Shown: positions 25,406 through 40,100 of the stretch, one piece after another
How positions within the stretch are numbered: position 1 is the stretch's first letter
How the letters are laid out: each line of letters opens with the position of its first letter
Source of the DNA: Halictus rubicundus
Lineage: Eukaryota; Arthropoda; Insecta; Hymenoptera; Halictidae
Length of the DNA stretch: 64,000 nucleotides
Assembly: GCF_050948215.1 (NCBI RefSeq)
Contig: NW_027489011.1
Span: 62,001-126,000, forward strand
Reading direction: 5' to 3'
The notes under the pieces: generated by a model
Told to the model about the DNA's origin: nothing
Seen by the model: the letters and a program-made list of their open reading frames with translations, nothing else
The model's database searches: none
Translations under genes and position numbers: made by a program

Positions 25406-28400
25406 TATCCTATTCTATCCTCTATCCTATCCTATCCTCTATCCTATCCTATCCTCTATCCTATCCTATCCTCTATCCTATCCTATCCTCTATCCTATCC
25501 TATCCTCTATCCTATCCTATCCTCTATCCTATCCTATCCTCTATCCTATCCTATCCTCTATCCTATCCTATCCTCTATCCTATCCTATCCTATATCCGAT
25601 CCTCTATCCTATCCTATCCTCTATCCTATCCTATCCCCTATCCTATCCTATCCTCTATCCTCTCCTCTATCCTATCCTATCCTCTATCCTATCCTCTATC
25701 CTATCCTACCCTGTATCCTGTCCTATCCTCTATCCAATCCTATCCTATATCCTATCCTTTCCTCTATCCTATCCTATCCTCTATCCTATCCTATCGTCTA
25801 TCCTATCCTATCCTCTATCCTATCCTATCCTCTATGCTATCCTACCCTCTTTCCTATCGTATCCTCTATCGTATCCTATCCTATATCCTATCCTATCCTC
25901 TATCCTATCCTATCCTCTATCCTATCCTCTATCCTATCCTATCCTCTATCCTATCCTGTATCCTATCCTCTATCCTATCCTCTATCCTATCCTCTATCCT
26001 ATCCTATCCTCTATCCTATCCTATCCTCTATCCTATCCTATCGTCTATCCTATCCTATCCTCTATCCTATCCTATCGTCTATCCTATCCTATCCTCTATC
26101 CTATCCTCTATCCTATCCTATCCTCTATCCTATCCTCTATCCTATCCTCTATCCTATCCTCTATCCTATCCTCTATCCTATCCTATCCTCTATCCTATCC
26201 TATCGTCTATCCTATCCTATCCTCTATCCTATCCTATCCTCTATCCTATCCTATCCTCTATCCTATCGTATCCTCTATCCTATCCTATCCTCTATCCTAT
26301 CCAATCCTCTATCCTATCCTATCCTATATCCGATCCTCTATCCTATCCTATCCTCTATCCTATCCTATCCCCTATCCTATCCTATCCTCTATCCTCTCCT
26401 CTATCCTATCCTATCCTCTATCCTATCCTATCCTCTATCCTATCCTACCCTGTATCCTGTCCTATCCTCTATCCAATCCTATCCTATATCCTATCCTTTC
26501 CTCTATCCTATCCTATCCTCTATCCTATCCTATCGTCTATCCTATCCTATCCTCTATCCTATCCTCTATCCTATCCTATCGTCTATCCTATCCTCTATCC
26601 TATCCTCTATCCTATCCTCTATCCTCTCCTATCCTCTATCCTATCCTATCGTCTATCCTATCCTATCCTCTATCCTATCCTATCCTCTATCCTATCCTAT
26701 CCTCTATCCTATCGTATCCTCTATCCTATCCTATCCTCTATCCTATCCTATCCTCTATGCTATCCTACCCTCTTTCCTATCGTATCCTCTATCGTATCCT
26801 ATCCTATATCCTATCCTATCCTCTATCCTATCCTATCCTCTATCCTATCCTATCCTCTATCCTATCCTCTATCCTATCCTCTATCCTATCCTACCCTCTA
26901 TCCTATCCTATCCTCTATCCTATCCTATCCTCTATCCTATCCTATCTTCTATCCTATCCTATCCTCTATCCTATCCTATCCTCTATCCTATACTATCCTT
27001 TATCCTATCCTATCCCCTATCCTATTCTATCCTCTATCCTATCCTCTATCCTATCCTATCGTCTATCATATCCTATCCTCTATCCTATCCTATAATCTAT
27101 CCAATCCTATCCTATATCCTATCCTTTCCTCTATCCTATCCTACCCTCTTTCCTATCCTATCCTCTATCCTATCCTATCCTCTATCCTATCCTATCCTCT
27201 ATCCTATCCTATCCTCTATCCTATCCTATCCCCTATCCTATCCTATCCTCTATCCTTTCCTCTACCCTATCCTATCCTCTATCCTATCCTATCCTCTATC
27301 CGATCCTCTATCCTATCCTATCCTGTATCCTGTCCTATCCTCTATCCTATCCTCTATAATATCGTTTACTCTATCATATCCTATCCTCTAACCTATCCTA
27401 TCCTCTATCCTATCCTATCCTCTATCCTATCGTATCCTCTATCGTATCCTATCCTATATTCTATCCTATCCCATCCTCTATCCTATCCTATCCTCTATCC
27501 TATCCTCTATCCTATCCTATCCTCTATCCTATCCTATCCTCTATCCTATCAAATCCTCTATCCTATCCTATCCTCTATCCTATCCTATCCCCTATCCTAT
27601 ACTATCTTCTATCCTATCCTATCCCCTATCTTATCCTATCCTCTATCCATTCCACTATCCTATCCTATCCTCTATCCGATCCTCTATCCTATCCTATCCT
27701 GTATCCTGTCCTATCCTCTATCCAATCCTATCCTATATCCTATCCTTCCCTCTATCCTATCCTATCCTCTATCCGATCCTCTATCCTATCCTATCCTCTA
27801 TGCTATCCTAACCTCTTTCCTATCGTATCCTCTATCGTATCCTATCCTATATCCTATCCTATCCTCTATCCTGTCCTATCCTCTATCCTATCCTATCCTC
27901 TATCCTATCCTATCCTCTATCCTATCCTCTATCCTATCCTATCCTCTATCCTATCGTATCCTCTATCCTATCCTATCCTCTATCCTATCCTATCCTCTAT
28001 GCTATCCTACCCTCTTTCCTATCGTATCCTCTATCGTATCCTATCCTATATCCTATCCTATCCTCTATCCTATCCTATCCTCTATCCTATCCTATCCTCT
28101 ATCCTATCCTCTATCCTATCCTATCCTCTATCCTATCCTCTATCCTATCCTCTATCCTATCCTCTATCCTATCCTCTATCCTATCCTATCCTCTATCCTA
28201 TCCTATCCTCTATCCTATCCTATCCTCTATCCTATCCTATCCTATATCCTATCCGATCCTCTATCCTATCCTATCCTGTATCCTGTCCTATCCTCAATCC
28301 TATCCTATCCTCTATCCTATCCTTTCCTCTATCCTATCCAATCCTCTATCCTATCCTATCCTCTATCCTATCATATCCTCTATCCTATACTATCCTCTAT

Positions 28401-28453
28401 CCTATCCTATCCCCTATCCTATCCTATCCTCTATCCTATCCTCTATCCTATCA

Positions 28454-28558
28454 TATCCTCTATCCTCTATCCTCTATCCTCTATCCTCTATCCTCTATCC
28501 TCTATCCTCTATCCTCTATCCTCTATCCTCTATCCTCTATCCTCTATCCTCTATCCTC
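28454..28558 (+). repeat. 7-mer run, 15 units, TATCA-led
   Basis: Fifteen perfect units directly after TATCA at 28449-28453, then normal 17-mer repeat. Confidence 0.95.
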
Positions 28559-28784
28559 TATCCTATCCTATCCTCTATCCTATCCTATCCTCTATCCTAT
28601 CCTATCCTCTATCCTATCCTATCCTCTATCCTATCCTATCCTCTATCCTATCCTATCCTCTATCCTATCCTATCCTCTATCCTATCCTATCCTGTATCCT
28701 ATCCTATCCTCTATCCTATCCTATCCTCTATCCTATCCTATCCCCTATCCTATCCTATCCTCTATCCTATCCTCTATCCTATCA

Positions 28785-28861
28785 TATCCTCTATCCTCTA
28801 TCCTCTATCCTCTATCCTCTATCCTCTATCCTCTATCCTCTATCCTCTATCCTCTATCCTC
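28785..28861 (+). repeat. 7-mer run, 11 units, TATCA-led
   Basis: Eleven perfect units directly after TATCA. It lies 331 bp from the previous run (start to start), with plain 17-mer repeat between. Confidence 0.95.
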
Positions 28862-31714
28862 TATCCTATCCTATCCTCTATCCTATCCTATCCTCTATCC
28901 TATCCTATCCTCTATCCTATCCTATCCTCTATCCTATCCTATCCTCTATCCTATCCTATCCTCTATCCTATCCTATCCTGTATCCTATCCTATCCTCTAT
29001 CCTATCCTATCCTCTATCCTATCCTATCCTCTATCCTATCCTATCCTCTATCCTATCCTATCCTCTATCCAATCCTATCCTATATCCTATCCTTTCCTCT
29101 ATCCTATCCTATCCTCTATCCCATCCTATCGTCTATCCTATCCTATCCTCTGTCCTATCCTATCCTCTATGCTATCCTACCCTCTTTCCTATCGTATCCT
29201 CTATCGTATCCTATCCTATATCCTATCCTATCCTCTATCCTATCCTATCCTCTATCCTATCCTATCCTCTATCCTATCCTCTATCCTATCCTATCCTCTA
29301 TCCTATCCTCTATCCTATCCTCTATCCTATCCTCTATCCTATCCTCTATCCTATCCTATCCTCTATCCTATCCTATCCTCTATCCTATCCTATCGTCTAT
29401 CCTATCCTATCCTCTATCCTATCCTATCGTCTATCCTATCCTATCCTCTATCCTATCCTCTATCCTATCCTATCCTCTATCCTATCCTCTATCCTATCCT
29501 CTATCCTATCCTCTATCCTATCCTCTATCCTATCCTATCCTCTATCCTATCCTATCCTCTATCCTATCCTATCCTCTATCCTATCCTCTATCCTATCCTA
29601 TCCTCTATCCTATCGTATCCTCTATCCTATCCTATCCTCTATCCTATCCTATCCTCTATCCTCTCCTCTATCCTATCCTATCCTCTATCCTATCCTATCC
29701 TCTATCCTATCCTACCCTGTATCCTGTCCTATCCTCTATCCAATCCTATCCTATATCCTATCCTTTCCTCTATCCTATCCTATCCTCTATCCTATCCTAT
29801 CGTCTATCCTATCCGATCCTCTATCCTATCCTCTATCCTATTCTATCCTCTATCCTATCCTCTATCCTATCCTCTATCCTATCCTCTATCCTATCCTCTA
29901 TCCTATCCTATCCTCTATCCTATCCTATCGTCTATCCTATCCTATCCTCTATCCTATCCTATCCTCTATCCTATCCTATCCTCTATCCTATCCTATCCTC
30001 TATCCTATCGTATCCTCTATCCTATCCTATCCTCTATCCTATCCTATCCTCTATGCTATCCTACCCTCTTTCCTATCGTATCCTCTATCGTATCCTATCC
30101 TATATCCTATCCTATCCTCTATCCTATCCTATCCTCTATCCTATCCTATCCTCTATCCTATCCTCTATCCTATCCTACCCTCTATCCTATCCTATCCTCT
30201 ATCCTATCCTATCCTCTATCCTATCCTATCTTCTATCCTATCCTATCCTCTATCCTATCCTATCCTCTATCCTATACTATCCTCTATCCTATCCTATCCT
30301 CTATCCTTTCCTCTACCCTATCCTATCCTCTATCCTATCCTATCCTCTATCCGATCCTCTATCCTATCCTCTATCCTATCCTATCGTCTATCATATCCTA
30401 TCCTCTATCCTATCCTATCCTCTATCCGATCCTCTATCCTATCCTATCCTGTATCCTGTCCTATCCTCTATCCTATCCTCTATAATATCGTTTACTCTAT
30501 CATATCCTATCCTCTAACCTATCCTATCCTCTATCCTATCCTATCCTCTATCCTATCGTATCCTCTATCGTATCCTATCCTATATTCTATCCTATCCTAT
30601 CCTCTATCCTATCCTATCCTCTATCCTATCCTCTATCCTATCCTATCCTCTATCCTATCCTATCCTCCATCCTATCAAATCCTCTATCCTATCCTATCCT
30701 CTATCCTATCCTATCCTCTATCCTATACTATCTTCTATCCTATCCTATCCCCTATCTTATCCTATCCTCTATCCATTCCACTATCCTATCCTATCCTCTA
30801 TCCGATCCTCTATCCTATCCTATCCTGTATCCTGTCCTATCCTCTATCCAATCCTATCCTATATCCTATCCTTCCCTCTATCCTATCCTATCCTCTATCC
30901 GATCCTCTATCCTATCCTATCCTCTATGCTATCCTACCCTCTTTCCTATCGTATCCTCTATCGTATCCTATCCTATATCCTATCCTATCCTCTATCCTAT
31001 CCTATCCTCTATCCTATCCTATCCTCTATCCTATCCTATCCTCTATCCTATCCTATCCTCTATCCTATCCTATCCTCTATCCTATCCTATCCTCTATCCT
31101 ATCCTATCCTCTATCCTATCCTCTATCCTATCCTATCCTCTATCCTATCGTATCCTCTATCCTATCCTATCCTCTATCCTATCCTATCCTCTATGCTATC
31201 CTACCCTCTTTCCTATCGTATCCTCTATCGTATCCTATCCTATATCCTATCCTATCCTCTATCCTATCCTATCCTCTATCCCATCCTCTATCCTATCCTA
31301 TCCTCTATCCTATCCTCTATCCTATCCTCTATCCTATCCTCTATCCTATCCTCTATCCTATCCTATCCTCTATCCTATCCTATCCTCTATCCTATCCTAT
31401 CCTCTATCCTATCCTATCCTCTATCCTATCCTATCCTCTATCCTATCCTATCCTCTATCATATCCTATCCTCTATCCTATCCTATCCTCTATCCTATCCT
31501 ATCCTCTATCCTATCCTCTATCCTATCCTACCCTCTACCCTATCCTATCCTCTATCCTATCCTATCCTCTATCCTATCCTATCTTCTATCCTATCCTATC
31601 CTCTATCCTATCCTATCCTCTATCCTATACTATCCTCTATCCTATCCTATCCTCTATCCTTTCCTCTACCCTATCCTATCCTCTATCCTATCCTATCCTC
31701 TATCCGATCCTCTA

Positions 31715-34185
31715 TCCTATCCCTCTATCCTATCCTATCGTCTATCATATCCTATCCTCTATCCTATCCTATCCTCTATCCAATCCTATCCTATATCCTA
31801 TCCTTTCCTCTATCCTATCCTACCCTCTTTCCTATCCTATCCTCTATCCTATCCTATCCTCTATCCTATCCTATCCCTCTATCCTATCCTATCCTCTACC
31901 CTATCCTATCCCTATCCTATCCTATCCTCTATCCTTTCTCTACCCTATCCTATCCTCTATCCTATCCTATCCTCTATCCGATCCTCTATCCTATCCTATC
32001 CTGTATCCTGTCCTATCCTCTATCCTATCCTCTATAATATCGTTTACTCTATCATATCCTATCCTCTAACCTATCCTATCCTCTATCCTATCCTATCCTC
32101 TATCCTATCGTATCCTCTATCGTATCCTATCCTATATTCTATCCTATCCTATCCTCTATCCTATCCTATCCTGTATCCTATCCTCTATCCTATCCTATCC
32201 TCTATCCTATCCTATCCTCCATCCTATCAAATCCTCTATCCTATCCTATCCTCTATCCTATCCTATCCTCTATCCTATACTATCTTCTATCCTATCCTAT
32301 CCCCTATCTTATCCTATCCTCTATCCATTCCACTATCCTATCCTATCCTCTATCCGATCCTCTATCCTATCCTATCCTGTATCCCGTCCTATCCTCTATC
32401 CAATCCTATCCTATATCCTATCCTTCCCTCTATCCTATCCTATCCTCTATCCGATCCTCTATCCTATCCTATCCTCTATGCTATCCTACCCTCTTTCCTA
32501 TCGTATCCTCTATCGTATCCTATCCTATATCCTATCCTATCCTCTATCCTATCCTATCCTCTATCCTATCCTATCCTCTATCCTATCCTATCCCTCTATC
32601 CTATCCTATCCTCTATCCTATCCTATCCTCTATCCTATCCTATCCTCTATCCTATCCTCTATCCTATCCTATCCTCTATCCTATCGTATCCTCTATCCTA
32701 TCCTATCCTCTATCCTATCCTATCCTCTATGCTATCCTACCCTCTTTCCTATCGTATCCTCTATCGTATCCTATCCTACTATCCTATCCTATCCTCTATC
32801 CTATCCTATCCTCTATCCCATCCTCTATCCTATCCTATCCTCTATCCTATCCTCTATCCTATCCTCTATCCCTATCCTCTATCCTATCCTCTATCCTATC
32901 CTATCCTCTATCCTATCCTATCCTCTATCCTATCCTATCCTCTATCCTATCCTATCCTCTATCCTATCCTATCCTCTATCCTATCCTATCCTCTATCATA
33001 TCCTATCCTCTATCCTATCCTATCCTCTATCCTATCCTATCCTCTATCCTATCCTATCCTCTATCCTATCCTATCCTATATCCGATCCTCTATCCTATCC
33101 TATCCTCTATCCTATCCTATCCCCTATCCTATCCTATCGTCTATCCTATCCTATCCCTCTATCCTATCCTATCCTCTATCCTAGCCTATCCTCTATTATA
33201 TCCTATCCCCTATCCTATCCTATCCTCTATCCTATCCTATCCTCTATCCCTATCCTATCCTCTATCCTATCCTATCTTCTATCCTATCCTATCCTCTATC
33301 CTATACTATCCTCTATCCTATCCTATCCCCTATCCTATCCTATCCTCTATCCTTTCCTCTATCCTATCCTATCCTCTATCCTATCCTATCCTCTATCCGA
33401 TCCTCTATCCTATCCTATCCTGTATCCTGTCCTATCCTCTATCCAATCCTATCCTATATCCTATCCTTTCCTCTATCCTATCCTATCCTCTATCCTATCC
33501 TCTCCTCTATCCAATCCCTATCCTATATCCTATCCGATCCTCTATCCTATCCTATCCTGTATCCTGTCCTATCCTCTATCCTATCCTCTATCCTATCCTC
33601 TATCCTATCCTCTATCCTATCCTATCCTCTATCCTATCCCATCGTCTATCCTATCCTATCCTCTATCCTATCCTATCCTCTATCCTATCCTATCCTCTAT
33701 CTTATCGTATCCTCTATCCTATCCTATCCTCTATCCTATCCTATCCTCTATGCTATCCTACCCTCTTTCCTATCGTATCCTCTATCGTATCCTATCCTAT
33801 ATCCTATCCTATCCTCTATCCTATCCTATCCTCTATCCTATCCTATCCTCTATCCTACCCTCTATCCTATCCTATCCTCTATCCTATCCTATCCTCTATC
33901 CTATCCTCTATCCTATCCTCTATCCTATCCTCTATCCTATCCTCTATCCTATCCACTATCCTATCCTATCCTCTATCCTATCCTCTATCCTATCCTCTAT
34001 CCTATCCTCTATCCTATCCTCTATCCTATCCTCTATCCTATCCTATCCTCTACCCTATCCTATCGTCAATCCTATCCTATCCTCTATCCTATCCTATCCT
34101 CTATCCTATCCTATCCTCTATCCTATCGTATCCTCTATCCTATCCTATCCTCTATCCTATCCTATCCTTCTTATGCTATCCTACC
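31715..34185. other. Cluster of single-base indels; probable low-quality patch
   Basis: Words broken by one extra or missing base: CCC at 31721, 31875, 31910, 32592, 32870, 33155, 33248 and 33516; a missing C near 31937 (CCTTTCTCTACC); an extra C near 32779 (CCTACTATCC); and a disturbed CCTTCTTATGC near 34168. ATCCCTC and ATCCCTAT were not seen outside this interval. Most are C-homopolymer length changes, the usual consensus error of noisy long reads. Real local mutation is possible but less likely. Confidence 0.7.
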
Positions 34186-37100
34186 CTCTTTCCTATCGTA
34201 TCCTCTATCGTATCCTATCCTATATACTATCCTATCCTCTATCCTATCCTATCCTCTATCCTATCCTATCCTCTATCCTATCCTATCCTCTATCCTATCC
34301 TATCCTCTATCCTATCCTCTATCCTATCCTATCCTCTATCCTATCCTCTATCCTATCCTCTATCCTATCCTCTATCCTATCCTCTATCCTATCCTATCCT
34401 CTATCCTATCCTATCCTCTATCCTATCCTATCCTCTATCCTATCCTATCCTCTATCCTATCCTATCCTATATCCGATCCTCTATCCTATCCTATCCTCTA
34501 TCCTATCCTATCCCCTATCCTATCCTATCCTCTACCCTCTCCTCAATCCTATCCTATCCTCTATCCTATCCTATCCTCTATCCTATCCTACCCTGTATCC
34601 TGTCCTATCCTCTATCCTATCCTATCGTCTATCCTATCCTATCCTCTATCCTATCCTCTATCCTATCCTATCCTCTATCCTATCCTCTATCCTATCCTCT
34701 ATCCTATCCTCTATCCTATCCTATCCTCTATCCTATCCTATCGTCTATCCTATCCTATCCTCTATCCTATCCTATCCTCTATCCTATCCTATCCTCTATC
34801 CTATCGTATCCTCTATCCTATCCTATCCTCTATCCTATCCTATCCTCTATGCTATCCTACCCTCTTTCCTATCGTATCCTATATCGTATCCTATCCTATA
34901 TCCTATCCTATCCTCTATCCTATCCTATCCTCTATCCTATCCTATCCTCTATCCTATCCTCTATCCTATCCTATCCTCTATCCTATCCTATCCTCTATCC
35001 TATCCTATCCTCTATCCTATCCTATCTTCTATCCTATCCTATCCTCTATCCTATCCTATCCTCTATCCTATACTATCCTCTATCCTATCCTATCCCCTAT
35101 CCTATTCTATCCTCTATACTATCCTCTATCCTATCCTATCGTCTATCCTATCCTATCCTCTATCCTATCCTATCCTCTATCCAATCCTATCCTATATCCT
35201 ATCCTTTCCTCTATCCTATCCTACCCTCTTTCCTATCCTATCCTCTATCCTATCCTATCCTCTATCCTATCCTATCCTCTATCCTATCCTATCCTCTATC
35301 CTATCCTATCCCCTATCCTATCCTATCCTCTATCCTTTCCTCTATCCTATCCTATCCTCTATCCTATCCTATCCTCTATCCGATCCTCTATCCTATCCTA
35401 TCCTGTATCCTGTCCTATCCTCTATCCTATCCTCTATAATATCGTTTACTCTATCATATCCTATCCTCTAACCTATCCTATCCTCTATCCTATCCTATCC
35501 TCTATCCTATCGTATCCTCTATCGTATCCTATCCTATATTCTATCCTATCCTATCCTCTATCCTATCCTATCCTCTATCCTATCCTCTATCCTATCCTCT
35601 ATCCTATCCTCTATCCTATCCTATCCTCTATGCTATCCTATCCTCTATCCTATCAAATCCTCTATCCTATCCTATCCTCTATCCTATCCTATCCTCTATC
35701 CTATACTATCTTCTATCCTATCCTATCCCCTATCCTATCCTATCCTATCCTCTATCCATTCCACTATCCTATCCTATCCTCTATCCTATCCTATACTGTA
35801 TCCTATCCTATCCTCTATCCTATCCTATCCTCTATCCTATCCTATCCTCTATCCTATCCTACCCTCTATCCTATCCTATCCTCTATCCTTTCCTCTATCC
35901 TATTCTATCCTCTATCCTATCCTATCCTCTATCCGATCCTCTATCCTATCCTATCCTGTATCCTGTCCTATCCTCTATCCTATCCTATCCTCTATCCTAT
36001 CCTCTATCCTATCCTATCCTCTGTCCTATCCTATCCTCTATCCTATCGTATCCTCTATCGTATCCTATCCTCTATCCTATCCTATCCTCTATCCTATCCT
36101 TTCCTCTATTCTATCCAATCCTCTATCCTATCCTATCCTCTATCCTATCCTATCCTCTATCCTATACTATCCTCTATCCTATCCTATCCCCTATCCTATC
36201 CTATCCTCTATCTATTCCACTATCCTATCCTATCCTCTATCCGATCCTCTATCCTTTCCTATCCTGTATCCTGTCCTATCCTCTATCCAATCCTATCCTA
36301 TATCCTATCCTTCCCTCTATCCTATCCTATCCTCTATCCTATCCTATCCTCTATCCTCTATCCTATCCTATCCCCTATCCTATCCTATCCTCTATCTATT
36401 CCACTATCCTATCCTCTCCTCTATCCGATCCTCTATCCTATCCTATCCTCTATCCTATCCTCTATCCTATCCTCTATCCTATCCTCTATCCTATCCTCTA
36501 TCCTATCCTATCCTCTATCCTATCCTATCCTCTATCCTATCCTATCCTCTATCCTATCCTATCCTCTATCCTATCCTATCCTCTATCCTATCCTTTCCTC
36601 AATCCTATTATATCCTCTATCCTATCCTATCCTCTATCCTATCCTATCCTCTATCCTATCCTATCCCCTATCCTATCCTATCCTCTATCCTTTCGTCTAT
36701 CCTATCCTATCCTCTATCCTATCCTATCCTCTATCCTATCCTATCCTCTATCCTATCCTATCCTCTATCCGATCCTCTATCCTATCCTATCCTCTATCCT
36801 ATCCTATACTCTATCCTATCCTATCCTCTATCCTATCCTATCCTCTATCCTATCCTATCCTCTATCCTATCCTACCCTCTATCCTATCCTATCCTCTATC
36901 CTTTCCTCTATCCTATTCTATCCTCTATCCTATCCTATCCTCTATCCGATCCTCTATCCTATCCTATCCTGTATCCTGTCCTATCCTCTATCCTATCCTA
37001 TCCTCTATCCTATCCTCTATCCTATCCTATCCTCTGTCCTATCCTATCCTCTATCCTATCGTATCCTCTATCGTATCCTATCCTCTATCCTATCCTATCC

Positions 37101-40100
37101 TCTATCCTATCCTTTCCTCTATTCTATCCAATCCTCTATCCTATCCTATCCTCTATCCTATCCTATCCTCTATCCTATACTATCCTCTATCCTATCCTAT
37201 CCCCTATCCTATCCTATCCTCTATCTATTCCACTATCCTATCCTATCCTCTATCCGATCCTCTATCCTTTCCTATCCTGTATCCTGTCCTATCCTCTATC
37301 CAATCCTATCCTATATCCTATCCTTCCCTCTATCCTATCCTATCCTCTATCCTATCCTATCCTCTATCCTCTATCCTATCCTATCCCCTATCCTATCCTA
37401 TCCACTATCCGACCCTCTATCCTATCCTATCCTCTATCCTATCCTATCCTATCCTCTATCCTATCCTCTATCCTATCCTCTATCCTATCCTATCCTCTAT
37501 CCTATCCTCTATAATATCGTTTACTCTATCATATCCTATCCTCTATCCTATAATATCATCTATCCTATTCTATCCTCTATCCTATCCTCTATCATATCCA
37601 ATCCTCTATCGTATCCTCTATCCTATCCTACCCCCTTGCCTATCCTATCCTCTATCCTATCCTATCCTCTATCCTATCCTATCCTCTATCCTCTATCCTA
37701 TCCTATCCTCTATCCTATCCTATCCTCTATCCTATCCTCTATCCTATCCTATCCTCTATCCTATCCTATCCTCTATCCTATCCTATCCTCTATCCTCTCC
37801 TCTATCCTATCCTATCCTCTATCCTCTCCTCTATCCTATCCTATCCTCTATCCTATCCTATCCTCTATGCTATCCTACCCTCTTTCCTATCCTATCCTCT
37901 ATCCTATCCTATCCTCTATCCTATCCTATCCTCTATCCTATCCTATCCTCTATCCTATCCTATCCTCTATCCTATCCTTTCCTCAATCCTATTATATCCT
38001 CTATCCTATCCTATCCTCTATCCTATCCTATCCTCTATCCTATCCTATCCCCTATCCTATCCTATCCTCTATCCTTTCCTCTATCCTATCCTATCCTCTA
38101 TCCTATCCTATCCTCTATCCTATCCTATCCTCTATCCTATCCTATCCTCTATCCTATCCTATCCTCTATCCTATCCTATCCTCTATCCTATCCTATCCTC
38201 TATCCGATCCTCTATCCTAACCTATCCTCTATCCTATCCTATCCCCTATCCTATCCTATCCTCTATCCTCTCCTCTATCCTATCCTATCCTCTATCCTAT
38301 CCTATCCTCTATGCTATCCTACCCTCTTTCCTATCCTATCCTCTATCCTATCCTATCCTCTATCCTATCCTATCCTCTATCGTATCCTATCCTCTATCCT
38401 GTCCTATCCTCTATCCTATCCTATCCTCTATCCTATCCTATCCTTTATCCTATCCTATCATCTATCCTATCCTACCCTGTATCCTATCCTATCCTCTGTC
38501 CTATCCTATCCTCTATCCTATCCTCTCCTCTATCCTATCCTATCCTCTATCCTATCCTCTCCTCTATCCTATCCTATCCTCTATCCTATCATATCCTATC
38601 CTCTATCCGATCCTCTATCCTAGCCTATCCTCTATTATATCCTATCCTCTATCCTATCCTATCCTCTATCCTATCCTATCCTCTATCCTATCCTCTCCTC
38701 TATCCTATCCTATCCTCTATCCTATCCTATCCTCTATCCTATCCTATCCTCTATACTATCCTATCCTCTATCCTATCCTATCCTCTATCCTATCCTATCC
38801 TCTATCCGATCCTCTATACTATCCTATCCTCTATCCTATCCTATACTCTATCCTATCGTATCCTCTATCCTATACTAGCCTCTACCTTATCCTATCCTCT
38901 ATCCTATCCAATTACCTATCCTACCCTCTATCCTATCCTATCCTCTATCCTATCCTATCCTCTATCCTATCCCATCCTCTATCCTATCCTTTCCTCAATC
39001 CTATTATATCCTCTATCCTATCCTATCCTCTATCCTATCCTATCCTCTATCCTATCCTATCCCCTATCCTATCCTATCCTCTATCCTTTCCTCTATCCTA
39101 TCCTATCCTCTATCCTATCCTATCCTCAATCCTATCCTATCCTCTATCCTATCCTATCCTCTATCCGATCCTCTATCCTATCCTATCCTCTATCCTATCC
39201 TATACTCTATCCTATCCTATCCTCTATCCTATCCTATCCTCTATCCTATCCTATACTCTATCCTATCCTATCCTCTATCCTATCCTATCCTCTATCCTAT
39301 CCTATCCTCTATCCTATCTTATCCTCTATCCTATCCTATCGTCTATCCTATAATATCCTCTATCCTATCCTATCCTCTATCCTATCCTATCCTCTATCCT
39401 ATCCTATCCTCTATCCTATCCTATCGTCTATCCTATCCTATCCTCTATCCTATCCTATCGTCTATCCTATCCTATCCTCTATCGTATCCTATCCTCTATC
39501 CTATCCTATCCTCTATCCTATCCTACCCTCTATCCTATCCTATCCTCTATCCTTTCCTCTATCCTATTCTATCCTCTATCCTATCCTATCCTCTATCCGA
39601 TCCTCTATCCTATCCTATCCTGTATCCTGTCCTATCCTCTATCCTATCCTATCCTCTATCCTATCCTCTATCCTATCCTATCCTCTATCCTATCCTATCC
39701 TCTATCCTATCGTATCCTCTATCGTATCCTATCCTCTATCCTATCCTATCCTCTATCCTATCCTTTCCTCTATTCTATCCAATCCTCTATCCTATCCTAT
39801 CCTCTATCCTATCCTATCCTCTATCCTATACTATCCTCTATCGTATCCTATCCCCTATCCTATCCTATCCTCTATCTATTCCACTATCCTATCCTATCCT
39901 CTATCCGATCCTCTATCCTATCCTATCCTGTATCCTGTCCTATCCTCTATCCAATCCTATCCTATATCCTATCCTTCCCTCTATCCTATCCTATCCTCTA
40001 TCCTATCCTATCCTCTATCCTCTATCCTATCCTATCCCCTATCCTATCCTATCCACTATCCGACCCTCTATCCTAGCCTATCCTCTATTATATCCTATCC

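Larger units (their letters stand above)
24371..35630 (+). repeat. Block 6: TATCGTATCC-rich HOR family
   Basis: Defined by the word TATGCTATCCTACCC followed by CTCTTTCCTATCGTATCC, with ATG at 25834, 27999, 30053, 30926, 32478, 32731, 33751, 34849 and others. AT-rich markers at 27356, 30482, 32034 and 35436 share a shortened form followed by CTCTAACCTATCC; the copy at 24021 has CTCTAACC but keeps the second half, so it looks intermediate. Spacing between these markers is 3,126, 1,552 and 3,402 bp. The CTATCCATTCCAC word follows at about 27.65, 30.77, 32.33 and 35.75 kb. Three TATCA-led 7-mer runs are present. Confidence 0.83.
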
